A DNA stretch of 64,000 nucleotides, taken from the NCBI RefSeq assembly GCF_020037015.1, contig NZ_JAIQDE010000038.1, forward strand, positions 16,376 to 80,375. The letters run 5' to 3'. The DNA is from Corallococcus sp. AS-1-6. Its GTDB lineage: Bacteria; Myxococcota; Myxococcia; Myxococcales; Myxococcaceae. Position numbers and translations under genes: made by a program. This document shows positions 45,685 through 53,469 of this stretch, piece after piece (within the stretch, counting starts at the first letter, position 1; the number at the start of each line of letters is the position of its first letter). The notes under the pieces were generated by a model. It was given only the letters and a program-made list of their open reading frames with translations, ran no database searches and was not told the DNA's origin.

Positions 45685-46929
45685 ATGAGATACTTCAACC
45701 TTTTCGAGAACGTCGCAGAGGGGTTCTGGTGTCTGGGACACCCTCTCGATGGTCAAACGAGAGAGCTCGAAGACCCCTGGCAGTTCACGGTTGGAGAACC
45801 CGCGCGCTTCAAGGGCCCGATTCGGCTTCCGTTGGACGTGGAGGGAGTATCACGTGACTACTCCCACGCAGCGTTCAGCACCCCGGTCGTCAATGCGAGG
45901 CTCGCAGCTCTTTTCCAGGAGCTGGCCCCGAATGACGTCGAGTTGATCCCCGTCGAGATCGACTCTCACGCAGGGCCGTATTTCATCCTCAATGCCCTTC
46001 GCGCCATTCCGTGCGTCGACACCGAGGCGTCTTCGGATGTGGTGTATTGGTCCGAAGAGGATGGGATTCCGGAGAAGGTCGGCACCCTCAGTTTCATCTC
46101 GGAGATGCGCATCGACACGTCGAAGGTGGGCGATGCGAAGGTGTTCCGTCCCTCGGAATGGGACGTCGTCCTCATTGTCTCCGAGGACATCAAGGACGCG
46201 ATGGAGCGCGCGGGCATCACGGGCGCGAAGTTCGAAGCAGTGACGGGTCCGCCGACCTTCGATCCCATTCGGCGCGCGGAAACGAGGCGGCGCGCAGAAC
46301 TGTGGCATCAAGCTCGACATGCCCGTGCGGCCGTGTGGCGAGGGCTCGGCACGATGTCCGACGACTTCTACATCCCGCCGGTCGTGGGCGGTCCATGGCC
46401 CGGCGAACGGCAGTGGTGGACGGCCATGCGCCGTCCTGACGGCGGCATGCTCATCGTCACAGACGGCCTGTCCGACCCGTTCAACGACATCCTGGACCGT
46501 CCCACCGCTGGCTTCGGGCTGGAGCTCGCCATCGAAACCCCGGAGCCGCTCGGGGAGGTGTGGAAGAGCTGGCCGGTGCACCTGCTCGAACGCGTCGCCT
46601 ATGAGGTCGCCGAGTTCGAGAAGCTCCGCGTCTCCCTGGCCAATGGCACTCTGTCCATGGAGGTGGACGGCGTGGGCATGCCCGAAACCCTCGTGACCCC
46701 CGAGGGCCGTGTGGCCGTGCTCATCGGCATGGAGACGGACTCTTTGCCCTCTCGCTTCACGCTTCCCGGGGGCGAGGTCCGGCTGCTCACCGTGAAGGTG
46801 CTGATGCCCGCGGAGCTGAAGTGGCTGCTCCGTCAGGGCAGGGGCGCGGCGGCGGAGCTCATCCGCCGCTTCAAGGCCGCGGGAGAGACGCACCTCTCCC
46901 GCTCCTGGCGTCAGCCCGTCGTCAGCTAG
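45685..46929 (+). CDS. Immunity protein: Imm11 (MXAN_0049 family) fused to SUFU domain
   Basis: 414 residues, no signal peptide, so cytoplasmic. Residues 1-190 match Imm11: 'WQFTVGEPARF', 'YWSEEDGIPEKVG', 'MRIDTSKVGDAKVFR' and 'LIVSEDIKDAMERAGITGAKFEAVTG'. Residues about 191-410 match a Suppressor-of-fused domain as found in bacterial immunity proteins: 'RRAETRRRAELW', 'IVTDGLSDPFND', 'GFGLELAIETPE', 'SWPVHLLERVAYEVA', 'FTLPGGEVRLLTVKVLMPAEL'. The N-terminal half looks more A/T-rich at third codon positions than the second half. An in-frame ATG at 46354 could start a shorter SUFU product. It should neutralise the SitA5-like toxin encoded just upstream. The stop overlaps the convergent amylase by 4 bp. 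Confidence 0.85.
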   Translation: MRYFNLFENVAEGFWCLGHPLDGQTRELEDPWQFTVGEPARFKGPIRLPLDVEGVSRDYSHAAFSTPVVNARLAALFQELAPNDVELIPVEIDSHAGPYFILNALRAIPCVDTEASSDVVYWSEEDGIPEKVGTLSFISEMRIDTSKVGDAKVFRPSEWDVVLIVSEDIKDAMERAGITGAKFEAVTGPPTFDPIRRAETRRRAELWHQARHARAAVWRGLGTMSDDFYIPPVVGGPWPGERQWWTAMRRPDGGMLIVTDGLSDPFNDILDRPTAGFGLELAIETPEPLGEVWKSWPVHLLERVAYEVAEFEKLRVSLANGTLSMEVDGVGMPETLVTPEGRVAVLIGMETDSLPSRFTLPGGEVRLLTVKVLMPAELKWLLRQGRGAAAELIRRFKAAGETHLSRSWRQPVVS

Positions 46930-48590
46930 CGCAGCCGCCAGATGCCCGTGGCACGCGCCGGGATGCTCGCCTTCCACGCTCCCGTGCCCCCCGTGAGCTG
47001 CGTCACTCCCGGGTCCACGAACAGCGGCTCCGCCGTGGTCGCCTCCACGTCGAACGGCCCCACCGACTCCTGCGAGTTGGAGAAGTTGTGGACCACCAGC
47101 ACCTGCTCGTCGTCCAGCGTCCTCACGAACGCCAGCGTCCGTGACACCCCCGTCGTCGCCGTGAACAGCCGCAGGCCCCCGTTTCGCAGCGCCTCCGAAC
47201 CCTGGCGCGCGTGGATGAGCGAGCGGTAGCGCGACAACAGCGACCCCGGGTCGCGCCGCTGCGCCTCCACGTTCGCCGTCTCCCTGCCGCTGGAGAACGC
47301 GTACCACGGTGAGCCCGTCGTGAAGCCCGCGCCCGCCGCGCCGCTCCACGGCATCGGCGTGCGCTTGGACTCGTCGTTGTTGGCGTTGCCGTTCCCCAGG
47401 CCCACCTCCTCGCCGTAGTAGAGGAACGGCGCTCCCGGCAGCGTCAGCAGCACCGCCGCCGCCAGCCCCAGCTTCGCCCCGTCGTTGGCGAACTGCGTCG
47501 CCAGCCGCACCTGGTCGTGGTTGGTGAGGAAGGGCGCGTCCGCCACCCCGGCCGGATAGTTGTTCTTCATCTCCAGCAGCTTCGCCGCCACGCCCCCGCC
47601 GCTGCCCGCGTGGATGCCTTCAATCACCCGCGCGGACATGGGGAAGTTGAAGTTGAGCGGCAGCTCGTCCCCGCCCGGCACCGTCGCCGTGGAGCCGTAG
47701 TACTTCGCCACCGACGGCGTCTCGCTCCAGTTCTCACCCACCAGCACCGCGTCCGGCTTCACCGAGCGCACGTGCGCGGCGAACTCCTTCCAGAACGCGT
47801 GCGTCTCCGGCGTGTCCGCCTGCCCCGCGCCGCCGCCCGTCTCGATGAGGTAGCGCGCGGCGTCCAGCCGGAAGCCGTCCACGCCGCGCTGGAGCCACAG
47901 CGTCGCCAGGCGCTTCACCTCTTCGCGCACCGCGGGCGTCTGGAGGTTCAGGTCCGGCATGCCGCCCCAGAAGGCGCCGTAGTACCAGCCCGTGTCCCGT
48001 TGATGCCACGTGCCGGTCTGCGAGTAGAGGTCCCAGGGCTGCTTCCAGCCGGGGTCGCTCGCGCGCCACTGGTACCAGTCCCGCTTCGGCGACTGCGCCG
48101 AGGACGCCGAGTCCACGAACCACGGATGCGAGGAGCTGGTGTGGTTGATGACGAAGTCCAGGATGACGCGCATGCCCCGGCGGTGCGCCTCGTCACACAG
48201 CCGCTGCAGGTCCTCCAGCGAGCCGTACGCCGTCTGGATGCGCTCGTAATCCGTCACGTCGTAGCCGTGGTAGCTGGGCGACGCGAACACCGGCATCAGC
48301 CACAGCGCGTCCACGCCCAGGTCGTCCGTCGTCGCCGGGTCTCCGTCGTTCAGGTAGTCCAGCCGCGAGATGAGCCCCGGCAGGTCTCCCACGCCGTCCC
48401 CGTTGGAGTCCTGGAAGCTGCGGACGAACACCTCGTAGAACACCGCGCCCCGGTACCACGCGTCTCCCGCGGGCGCGGCGAGCGTGATGCTCCCCGGCGC
48501 GACCGGAGCCGGCGCGGGCGTGGGCGAAGAACCGGCGCAGGCCGACAGCAGGGCCGCGCTGCAGAGGGAGAGTCCGCGGAGGGGTCGCAT
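46926..48590 (-). CDS. Alpha-amylase/alpha-glucosidase family GH13 lipoprotein
   Basis: 554 residues from ATG 48590, with AGAGG just upstream. The lipobox is 'ALLSACA'. The GH13 barrel has '[30 protein letters not shown]', region I '[16 protein letters not shown]', region II '[11 protein letters not shown]' (nucleophile Asp), region III 'LVGENWSE' (acid/base Glu) and region IV 'FLTNHDQVR'. The opening motif is typical of alpha-glucosidase, trehalose-synthase and periplasmic amylase subfamilies. It should act on maltodextrins at the envelope and belongs functionally to the mal locus, although the toxin-immunity pair now separates it. The C-terminal beta-sandwich is present. Confidence 0.9.
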   Translation of the reverse strand: MRPLRGLSLCSAALLSACAGSSPTPAPAPVAPGSITLAAPAGDAWYRGAVFYEVFVRSFQDSNGDGVGDLPGLISRLDYLNDGDPATTDDLGVDALWLMPVFASPSYHGYDVTDYERIQTAYGSLEDLQRLCDEAHRRGMRVILDFVINHTSSSHPWFVDSASSAQSPKRDWYQWRASDPGWKQPWDLYSQTGTWHQRDTGWYYGAFWGGMPDLNLQTPAVREEVKRLATLWLQRGVDGFRLDAARYLIETGGGAGQADTPETHAFWKEFAAHVRSVKPDAVLVGENWSETPSVAKYYGSTATVPGGDELPLNFNFPMSARVIEGIHAGSGGGVAAKLLEMKNNYPAGVADAPFLTNHDQVRLATQFANDGAKLGLAAAVLLTLPGAPFLYYGEEVGLGNGNANNDESKRTPMPWSGAAGAGFTTGSPWYAFSSGRETANVEAQRRDPGSLLSRYRSLIHARQGSEALRNGGLRLFTATTGVSRTLAFVRTLDDEQVLVVHNFSNSQESVGPFDVEATTAEPLFVDPGVTQLTGGTGAWKASIPARATGIWRLR

Positions 48591-48679
48591 GGCCTCTTCC
48601 TCTAACAGCGAACGTTCCACGCGGGCCAGCGCGCCCCCGGATGAAGCGCGCCCCCCCGGACGGTAGGCTGGTGGCCAAC

Positions 48680-49960
48680 ATGTCTCACCCTCCGCGCCGC
48701 CTCCACTCCCTGCACATCCGCCAGGGGCACCCGGACTTCCTCGACCTTCCGTGGGAGCTGCCGCTGGAGGCGTGGCCGGAGCGTTCACCGCGCGTGGTGG
48801 AGGTGCCGCGCGGCCTGTCCCGTCACGTCGTCGTGTTCGTCTCCTACGGCGCCACCATCTACGCCTTCAAGGAGACGCCCGCGCGCGTGGCGCAGCGCGA
48901 GTACGACCTGCTGCGCGGCCTGGAGGAGCGCCGGCTGCCGTCCGTGGTGCCCGTGGGCCTGGCGGTCCAGACGGAGGAGGGACTGGAGGCCTCGCCCGGG
49001 GACAGGCCCGGGCTGCTCATCACCCAGTACCTGGCGTCGTCACTGCCGTACCGCGCGCTGTTCATGCACCAGGGCCTGGAGCGCTACCGGTCGCGGCTGC
49101 TGGACGCGATGGCGGGCCTGCTGGTGCGGCTGCACCTGGGCGGCTTCTTCTGGGGCGACTGCTCCCTGTCCAACGTGCTCTTCCGCCGGGACGCGGGCGA
49201 GCTGCAGGCGTACGCGGTGGACGCGGAGACGTCCGAGCTGCACGAGCAGCTCTCCGCCGGCCAGCGGGAGATGGACCTGCAGATCATGGAGGAGAACGTC
49301 GCCGGAGGCCTGGCGGACCTGGCGGCTCGCGTGGAGCTGGCGCAGGAGCTGCCCCAGGAGCTGGAGGCCTGGCAGGAGACGGCCGCGAGCATCCGCCAGC
49401 GCTACGAGCGGCTGTGGGCCGAGATCAACCGCGAGCTCATCCTCCAGCCGCACGAGAGCTACCGCATCCACGAGCGGATCCGCACGCTCAACGACCTGGG
49501 CTTCTCCGTGGGCGAGGTGGAGCTGCTGGCGAGCGGGCAGGGCAGCCAGTTGCGCATGCGCACCATCGTCACGGACCGCGAGTACCACCGGCATCAACTG
49601 CACTCGCTCACCGGCATCGTCGCGGAGGAGCGCCAGGCGAGCCTGCTGCTCAACGAGATGCAGGAGATGAAGGCCACGCTCACGCGCAAGCTGGACCGCA
49701 GCGTGCCCCTGAGCGTGGCCGCGTTCCGCTGGCTGGACGAGCGCTACCACCCCACGCTGTCACGCCTGCAGAAGGAGCTGGGCCGCGCGGCGGACACCGC
49801 GGAACTCTACTGCCAGGTGCTGGAGCACAAGTGGTTCCTGTCCGAGCGCGCGAAGCGCGACGTGGGCCTGGACGCCGCCGTGCAGGACTACGTGGCCCTC
49901 AGCCGCAAGCAGCCCGGCATCGCGCCGCTCCTGGAGGACACCTCGCGGTCCTCCGGGTAG
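48680..49960 (+). CDS. DUF4032 domain (kinase-fold) protein
   Basis: 426 residues, soluble. The N-terminal half has a kinase/LPS-kinase-like fold pattern: '[12 protein letters not shown]' (possible ATP-binding Lys), '[39 protein letters not shown]'. The 'GDCSLSN' resembles the catalytic Asp-x(4)-Asn loop and 'VDAET' the metal-binding DFG position. The C-terminal half (about 225-426) is the helical DUF4032 region. The family is widespread in actinobacteria and myxobacteria, and the substrate is unknown. Its 3' end is 2 bp from the convergent metallophosphoesterase. Confidence 0.82.
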   Translation: MSHPPRRLHSLHIRQGHPDFLDLPWELPLEAWPERSPRVVEVPRGLSRHVVVFVSYGATIYAFKETPARVAQREYDLLRGLEERRLPSVVPVGLAVQTEEGLEASPGDRPGLLITQYLASSLPYRALFMHQGLERYRSRLLDAMAGLLVRLHLGGFFWGDCSLSNVLFRRDAGELQAYAVDAETSELHEQLSAGQREMDLQIMEENVAGGLADLAARVELAQELPQELEAWQETAASIRQRYERLWAEINRELILQPHESYRIHERIRTLNDLGFSVGEVELLASGQGSQLRMRTIVTDREYHRHQLHSLTGIVAEERQASLLLNEMQEMKATLTRKLDRSVPLSVAAFRWLDERYHPTLSRLQKELGRAADTAELYCQVLEHKWFLSERAKRDVGLDAAVQDYVALSRKQPGIAPLLEDTSRSSG

Positions 49961-49962
49961 CG

Positions 49963-51795
49963 TCAACGGCAGACGCGGATGGGCGGCTCGATGAGGAACG
50001 GCTCGGTGGCGTCCGGGTCGTCCGGGTCGAACGCGGGCGACATGGGCCCCGCGCCGGTGGGCTTCCACCTGCGCGGCACGCGCTCGATGCCCACCGGGTA
50101 GATGGTCAGCGCCCCGTCCTTGCCGATGCGCATGCGCAGGAAGTTCTTCCAGTCCGGCAGCGCGAGCGACCCGAAGGCCTCATTCGAGTGCGCGCCGAAG
50201 AAGTTCACGCTCAGCCAGAGGTACAGGCCCGTGATGAACGGGCCCACGAGGAAGCCGCCCACGAAGGTGAACGCGCAGGAGAAGAAGAACTTGCCCGCCA
50301 GGTGCAGCCAGCCGTCCGCGCAGTGCGCGCCATCCGGTGACAGCACCGGACACACGCCCAGCTTGCTCACCGTGAAGTACGTGGCGCCCCAGGCGATGAA
50401 GAACGCCGCCACGATGTGCGCCACGCCGTGCAGGCCGCCCAGCAGCGCGCGCCACCTCCCGAGCGCCGCGTCCGCCAGCCCCGCGAGTCCTCCCACCGTC
50501 ACCATGCCGAGGATGAGCGTCCACGGCCGGTTGACCATGCTGTTGGCCACCGCCGTCACCACCTCCGGCAGCCGGGAGAGGCCCAGCGAGCCCACCTCCG
50601 CGTAGGCCGCCAGCGCGAGCAGCAGGTACCACAGGCCGGTGATGAGCCCGAACAGCGGGCTGTAGCGGATGAGGAACAGGTTCTTGCGCGCCAGCTTCCG
50701 GGACGTGGCCTCGTCCGGGAAGCTCTTGCGCAGCGTGGAGCCGTCGCGCAGCACGGGCGCCGCGGGCGCGTGCGTGGGGTGCATGAACGCGCCGCCTCCG
50801 CCCGCGGTGATGCGGTGCTGGCCGGTGTCGTCCTCGTGCCGGCGGTAGTGGTGCAGGTCGCCCGCGAGGAACACGGCGATGCGCCGCCCGAGCACCTTCT
50901 CCTCCAGGTACTCCAGGTTGTTCTCCAGGTAGCTGCCCTTGGCGCGGCGCGCGGCCGCGGCCAGCACCCACGCGGGCTCCGCGTTGCAGAGGATGACGCG
51001 GTCGTCCGGGCCCATCTGCTCCGCGACGTGGCGGAAGTACTCCACCTGGGGCACGTCGATGTCGCTGTTGAGCTGCACGTCCGTGCCGATGAGCCACCAG
51101 TTCCGGGGCAGCTTCAGCGCGAAGTAGCTGCGGCTCTGCCGCGTGCGGCGCCCGGCCAGCCAGCGCTGCGCGCAGAACAGCCGCATGAAGGCGGACAGGC
51201 CGTCATACCAGTCGTGGTTGCCCGGGATGACGAACAGGTCCGGGTGGGGCGCCTGCGAGCGGCGCATGGCGGCCTCGTAGGGCTGCACCGTGCGCTCCTC
51301 GTACGTCTCGCGGCTGGCGCCCGGGTACACCTCGTCCCCGCCGAACACCAGCACGCGGCCTCGCGGCGTGACGTGCGCCGTCCTGCCGTCCTCCTCCGGG
51401 AGCTTGAGCTCCGGCAGCGCCAGCAGGCGCGCCACCGCGTAGGTGGAGTCCCAGCCGTCGCCGATGTCGGAGACGTAGTCGAGCCAGAAGTCGCCGTCCG
51501 CGCCGGACTCCTCCGAATAGTCGAAGTAGGGCTGCTGCGGCCGCACCACCGCCTCGATGAGCCGGTGGTCCGCCCGCGCGCCGAACACCGTGGCCACCAC
51601 CGCGTCCAGGCCCGTGCGCAGCACCTGCGTGGGGTGCAGCCAGCGCACCATGTCCGCGTGCTTCTGGGGCTTGGTGGCGGTGGCGCTGCCCCGCTCGCGC
51701 ACCAGGTGCGGCGCGGGCGCGGGGCCCTGCTCGTCCCAGGGCGCGGGCGGGTCGTGGAGGCGGTCCTCCTCGGGCCGCGTGGGCTCACCGGCCAT
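49963..51795 (-). CDS. Membrane metallophosphoesterase (calcineurin-like)
   Basis: 610 residues. The N-terminal catalytic domain (about 85-350) holds metal-binding motifs: 'VSDIGDGWDST', 'VFGGDEVYPG', 'VIPGNHDWYDG' (GNHD motif), 'ILCNAEPAWV' and 'FLAGDLHHYRRH' (GDxHxH). The C-terminal region (about 370-560) has five to six transmembrane helices, followed by a cytoplasmic tail. The catalytic domain precedes the membrane part and has no signal peptide, so it is probably cytoplasmic and membrane-anchored. The substrate (nucleotide, phosphodiester or lipid phosphate) is unknown. Diverges from the thioesterase gene across 166 bp. Confidence 0.86.
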   Translation of the reverse strand: MAGEPTRPEEDRLHDPPAPWDEQGPAPAPHLVRERGSATATKPQKHADMVRWLHPTQVLRTGLDAVVATVFGARADHRLIEAVVRPQQPYFDYSEESGADGDFWLDYVSDIGDGWDSTYAVARLLALPELKLPEEDGRTAHVTPRGRVLVFGGDEVYPGASRETYEERTVQPYEAAMRRSQAPHPDLFVIPGNHDWYDGLSAFMRLFCAQRWLAGRRTRQSRSYFALKLPRNWWLIGTDVQLNSDIDVPQVEYFRHVAEQMGPDDRVILCNAEPAWVLAAAARRAKGSYLENNLEYLEEKVLGRRIAVFLAGDLHHYRRHEDDTGQHRITAGGGGAFMHPTHAPAAPVLRDGSTLRKSFPDEATSRKLARKNLFLIRYSPLFGLITGLWYLLLALAAYAEVGSLGLSRLPEVVTAVANSMVNRPWTLILGMVTVGGLAGLADAALGRWRALLGGLHGVAHIVAAFFIAWGATYFTVSKLGVCPVLSPDGAHCADGWLHLAGKFFFSCAFTFVGGFLVGPFITGLYLWLSVNFFGAHSNEAFGSLALPDWKNFLRMRIGKDGALTIYPVGIERVPRRWKPTGAGPMSPAFDPDDPDATEPFLIEPPIRVCR

Positions 51796-51961
51796 CGCGG
51801 GGACCCCGGACGGCGGAGGAGAGAAAGGGGGCGGCGGGTGGCGCCAGCGTGGACCGGAGAGCCATGGACCCCTGGCTTAGCATGTCTGCCCGGGGCTCCT
51901 GGAGGGCAGGCAGGCGTGGTTTCCGTTCCCTGGCGGGATGGTCCCTGCGACCCTTGGGGCC

Positions 51962-52417
51962 ATGTCGAGCGCCTCCCTGAAGGACTTCCCCGTCGTCGTG
52001 CCCTTCCCCGTGCACTGGAGCGAGATGGACGCGTACGGGCACGTCAACAACGCCCGCACGTTCACCTGGTTCGAGTCCGCGCGCATCGCGTACCTGGCCC
52101 GCATCGGGCTGGTGGGGCCGTCCGCCGCGGGCGCGGACATGACGACGGCGGACGGGGTGGGGCCCATCCTGGCCAACACGCACGCGGACTACCTCAAGCC
52201 GGTGGTGTTCCCGGTGAACCTGGTGGCGGGCGCGCGCGTCACGCGCGTGGGCAACGCCTCCATCACCTTCGAGCACGTGGTGGCGGGCGCGGACGACGGG
52301 GTGCTCTACACGCGCGGCGGCTCCATCGTCGTGACGCTGCGCTACGCCACCCATGAGAAGGTGCCGGTTCCACCCCTGGTGCGTGCGGCCATCGAGAAGC
52401 TGGAGGGGCGGGTCTAG
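51962..52417 (+). CDS. Acyl-CoA thioesterase, 4HBT hotdog family
   Basis: 151 residues, family-typical length. The opening 'VPFPVHWSEMDAYGHVNNARTFTWFESARIAYL' is the diagnostic hotdog/4HBT motif with the catalytic Asp in 'EMDAYGHVNN'. The rest alternates strands as expected ('LKPVVFPVNLVAGARVTRVGNASITFEHVV'). It should hydrolyse acyl-CoA thioesters; chain length is unknown. It stands alone between a divergent metallophosphoesterase and a convergent fruK gene. Confidence 0.92.
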   Translation: MSSASLKDFPVVVPFPVHWSEMDAYGHVNNARTFTWFESARIAYLARIGLVGPSAAGADMTTADGVGPILANTHADYLKPVVFPVNLVAGARVTRVGNASITFEHVVAGADDGVLYTRGGSIVVTLRYATHEKVPVPPLVRAAIEKLEGRV

Positions 52418-52512
52418 GCCGGGGGCCTCGTGCCGGGGGCCAGGACTTCACCCACGTGCGCGCTTCGCGTGGAGGTGCGCGGGGACGCCCATCCCGCCAG
52501 CGCGGCTGTTGA

Positions 52513-53469
52513 TCAGCCCATGCCCAGCGGGTGCAGCCGCACCGCGCGGACCAGCTCCGCCACGCGCTCGGGGGTGGGGGGCACCGGGCCCACCCTCGCG
52601 AGCTTCCCCGCCGCGAAGGCCGTGCTCGCGCGGGCGCAGGTCTCCAGGTCCTGGCCCGCCAGCCTCGCCGCCAGCACGGCCGCGACGAGCGCGTCGCCCG
52701 CGCCCACGGTGCTCGCCACCTCCACGGGGGGCGGCAGGGCCCGCCACGCGCCGTCGTCCGACACGAACAGGGCGCCGTCCGCTCCCAGCGACACCACCAC
52801 CAGCCTGATGCCTGTCGCGTGCAGCTCGCGCGCGGCGCTCGCGATGTCGCCCGCGTTCCTCAGGGGGCGCTCGAGCAGCTCCTCCAGCTCGTGCGCGTTG
52901 GGCTTCACGAAGTCCGGCCTCGCGGCCACCGCGTGGCGCAGCGGCGCTCCGCTCGTGTCCACCGCCACGCGCGCGCCCTTCGCGCGCAGGCGCTGCGTGA
53001 GCGTGGCGTAGATGGACGCGGGCACTCCCGCCGGCACGCTGCCCGACAGCACGAAGCAGCCGTTCTCCTCCGCGAGCGCCTCCAGCGTCTCCAGCAGCGC
53101 GCCCAGGGCCTCCTCCGGCACGCGCGGGCCCGGCAGGTTCAGGTCCGTCACCGCGCCGCCCGTGCGGTCCACGACCTTGAGGTTCACGCGGCTGGAGCCC
53201 GGCAGCCGGAGGCAGCGGTCCTGGATGCCCCGCTCGCGGAACAGCGCCTCGAACAGCGGCGCCGAGTCCTCGCCCAGGAAGCCCGTGGCCGTCACCGGCC
53301 GGGGGCCTCGCGCGAGGAACGCCGCCACGTTGATGCCCTTGCCTCCCGGCGTGCGCGTCTCCGCCACCACGCGGTTCACCGCGCCCGCCGTGAACCCCGG
53401 ACACTCCAGCGTCTGGTCGATGGCCGCGTTCAACGTGACCGTCACCACGCCCGGCTTCGTCGGCCTCAC
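52513..53469 (-). CDS. fruK: 1-phosphofructokinase (PfkB family)
   Basis: 318 residues from GTG 53469, which overlaps the stop of the PTS gene (GTGA, 4 bp), so it is translationally coupled. PfkB features are 'TLNAAIDQTLECPGF' at the start, 'TPGGKGINVAAFLARG', 'KPNAHELEELL', and the C-terminal ATP site 'STVGAGDALVAAVLAA' with the catalytic Asp in GAGD. Together with the fused PTS protein it should phosphorylate fructose-1-phosphate to the 1,6-bisphosphate. Tagatose-6-phosphate kinases share the family. No fructose EIIBC permease gene is next to it. Confidence 0.92.
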   Translation of the reverse strand: MRPTKPGVVTVTLNAAIDQTLECPGFTAGAVNRVVAETRTPGGKGINVAAFLARGPRPVTATGFLGEDSAPLFEALFRERGIQDRCLRLPGSSRVNLKVVDRTGGAVTDLNLPGPRVPEEALGALLETLEALAEENGCFVLSGSVPAGVPASIYATLTQRLRAKGARVAVDTSGAPLRHAVAARPDFVKPNAHELEELLERPLRNAGDIASAARELHATGIRLVVVSLGADGALFVSDDGAWRALPPPVEVASTVGAGDALVAAVLAARLAGQDLETCARASTAFAAGKLARVGPVPPTPERVAELVRAVRLHPLGMG

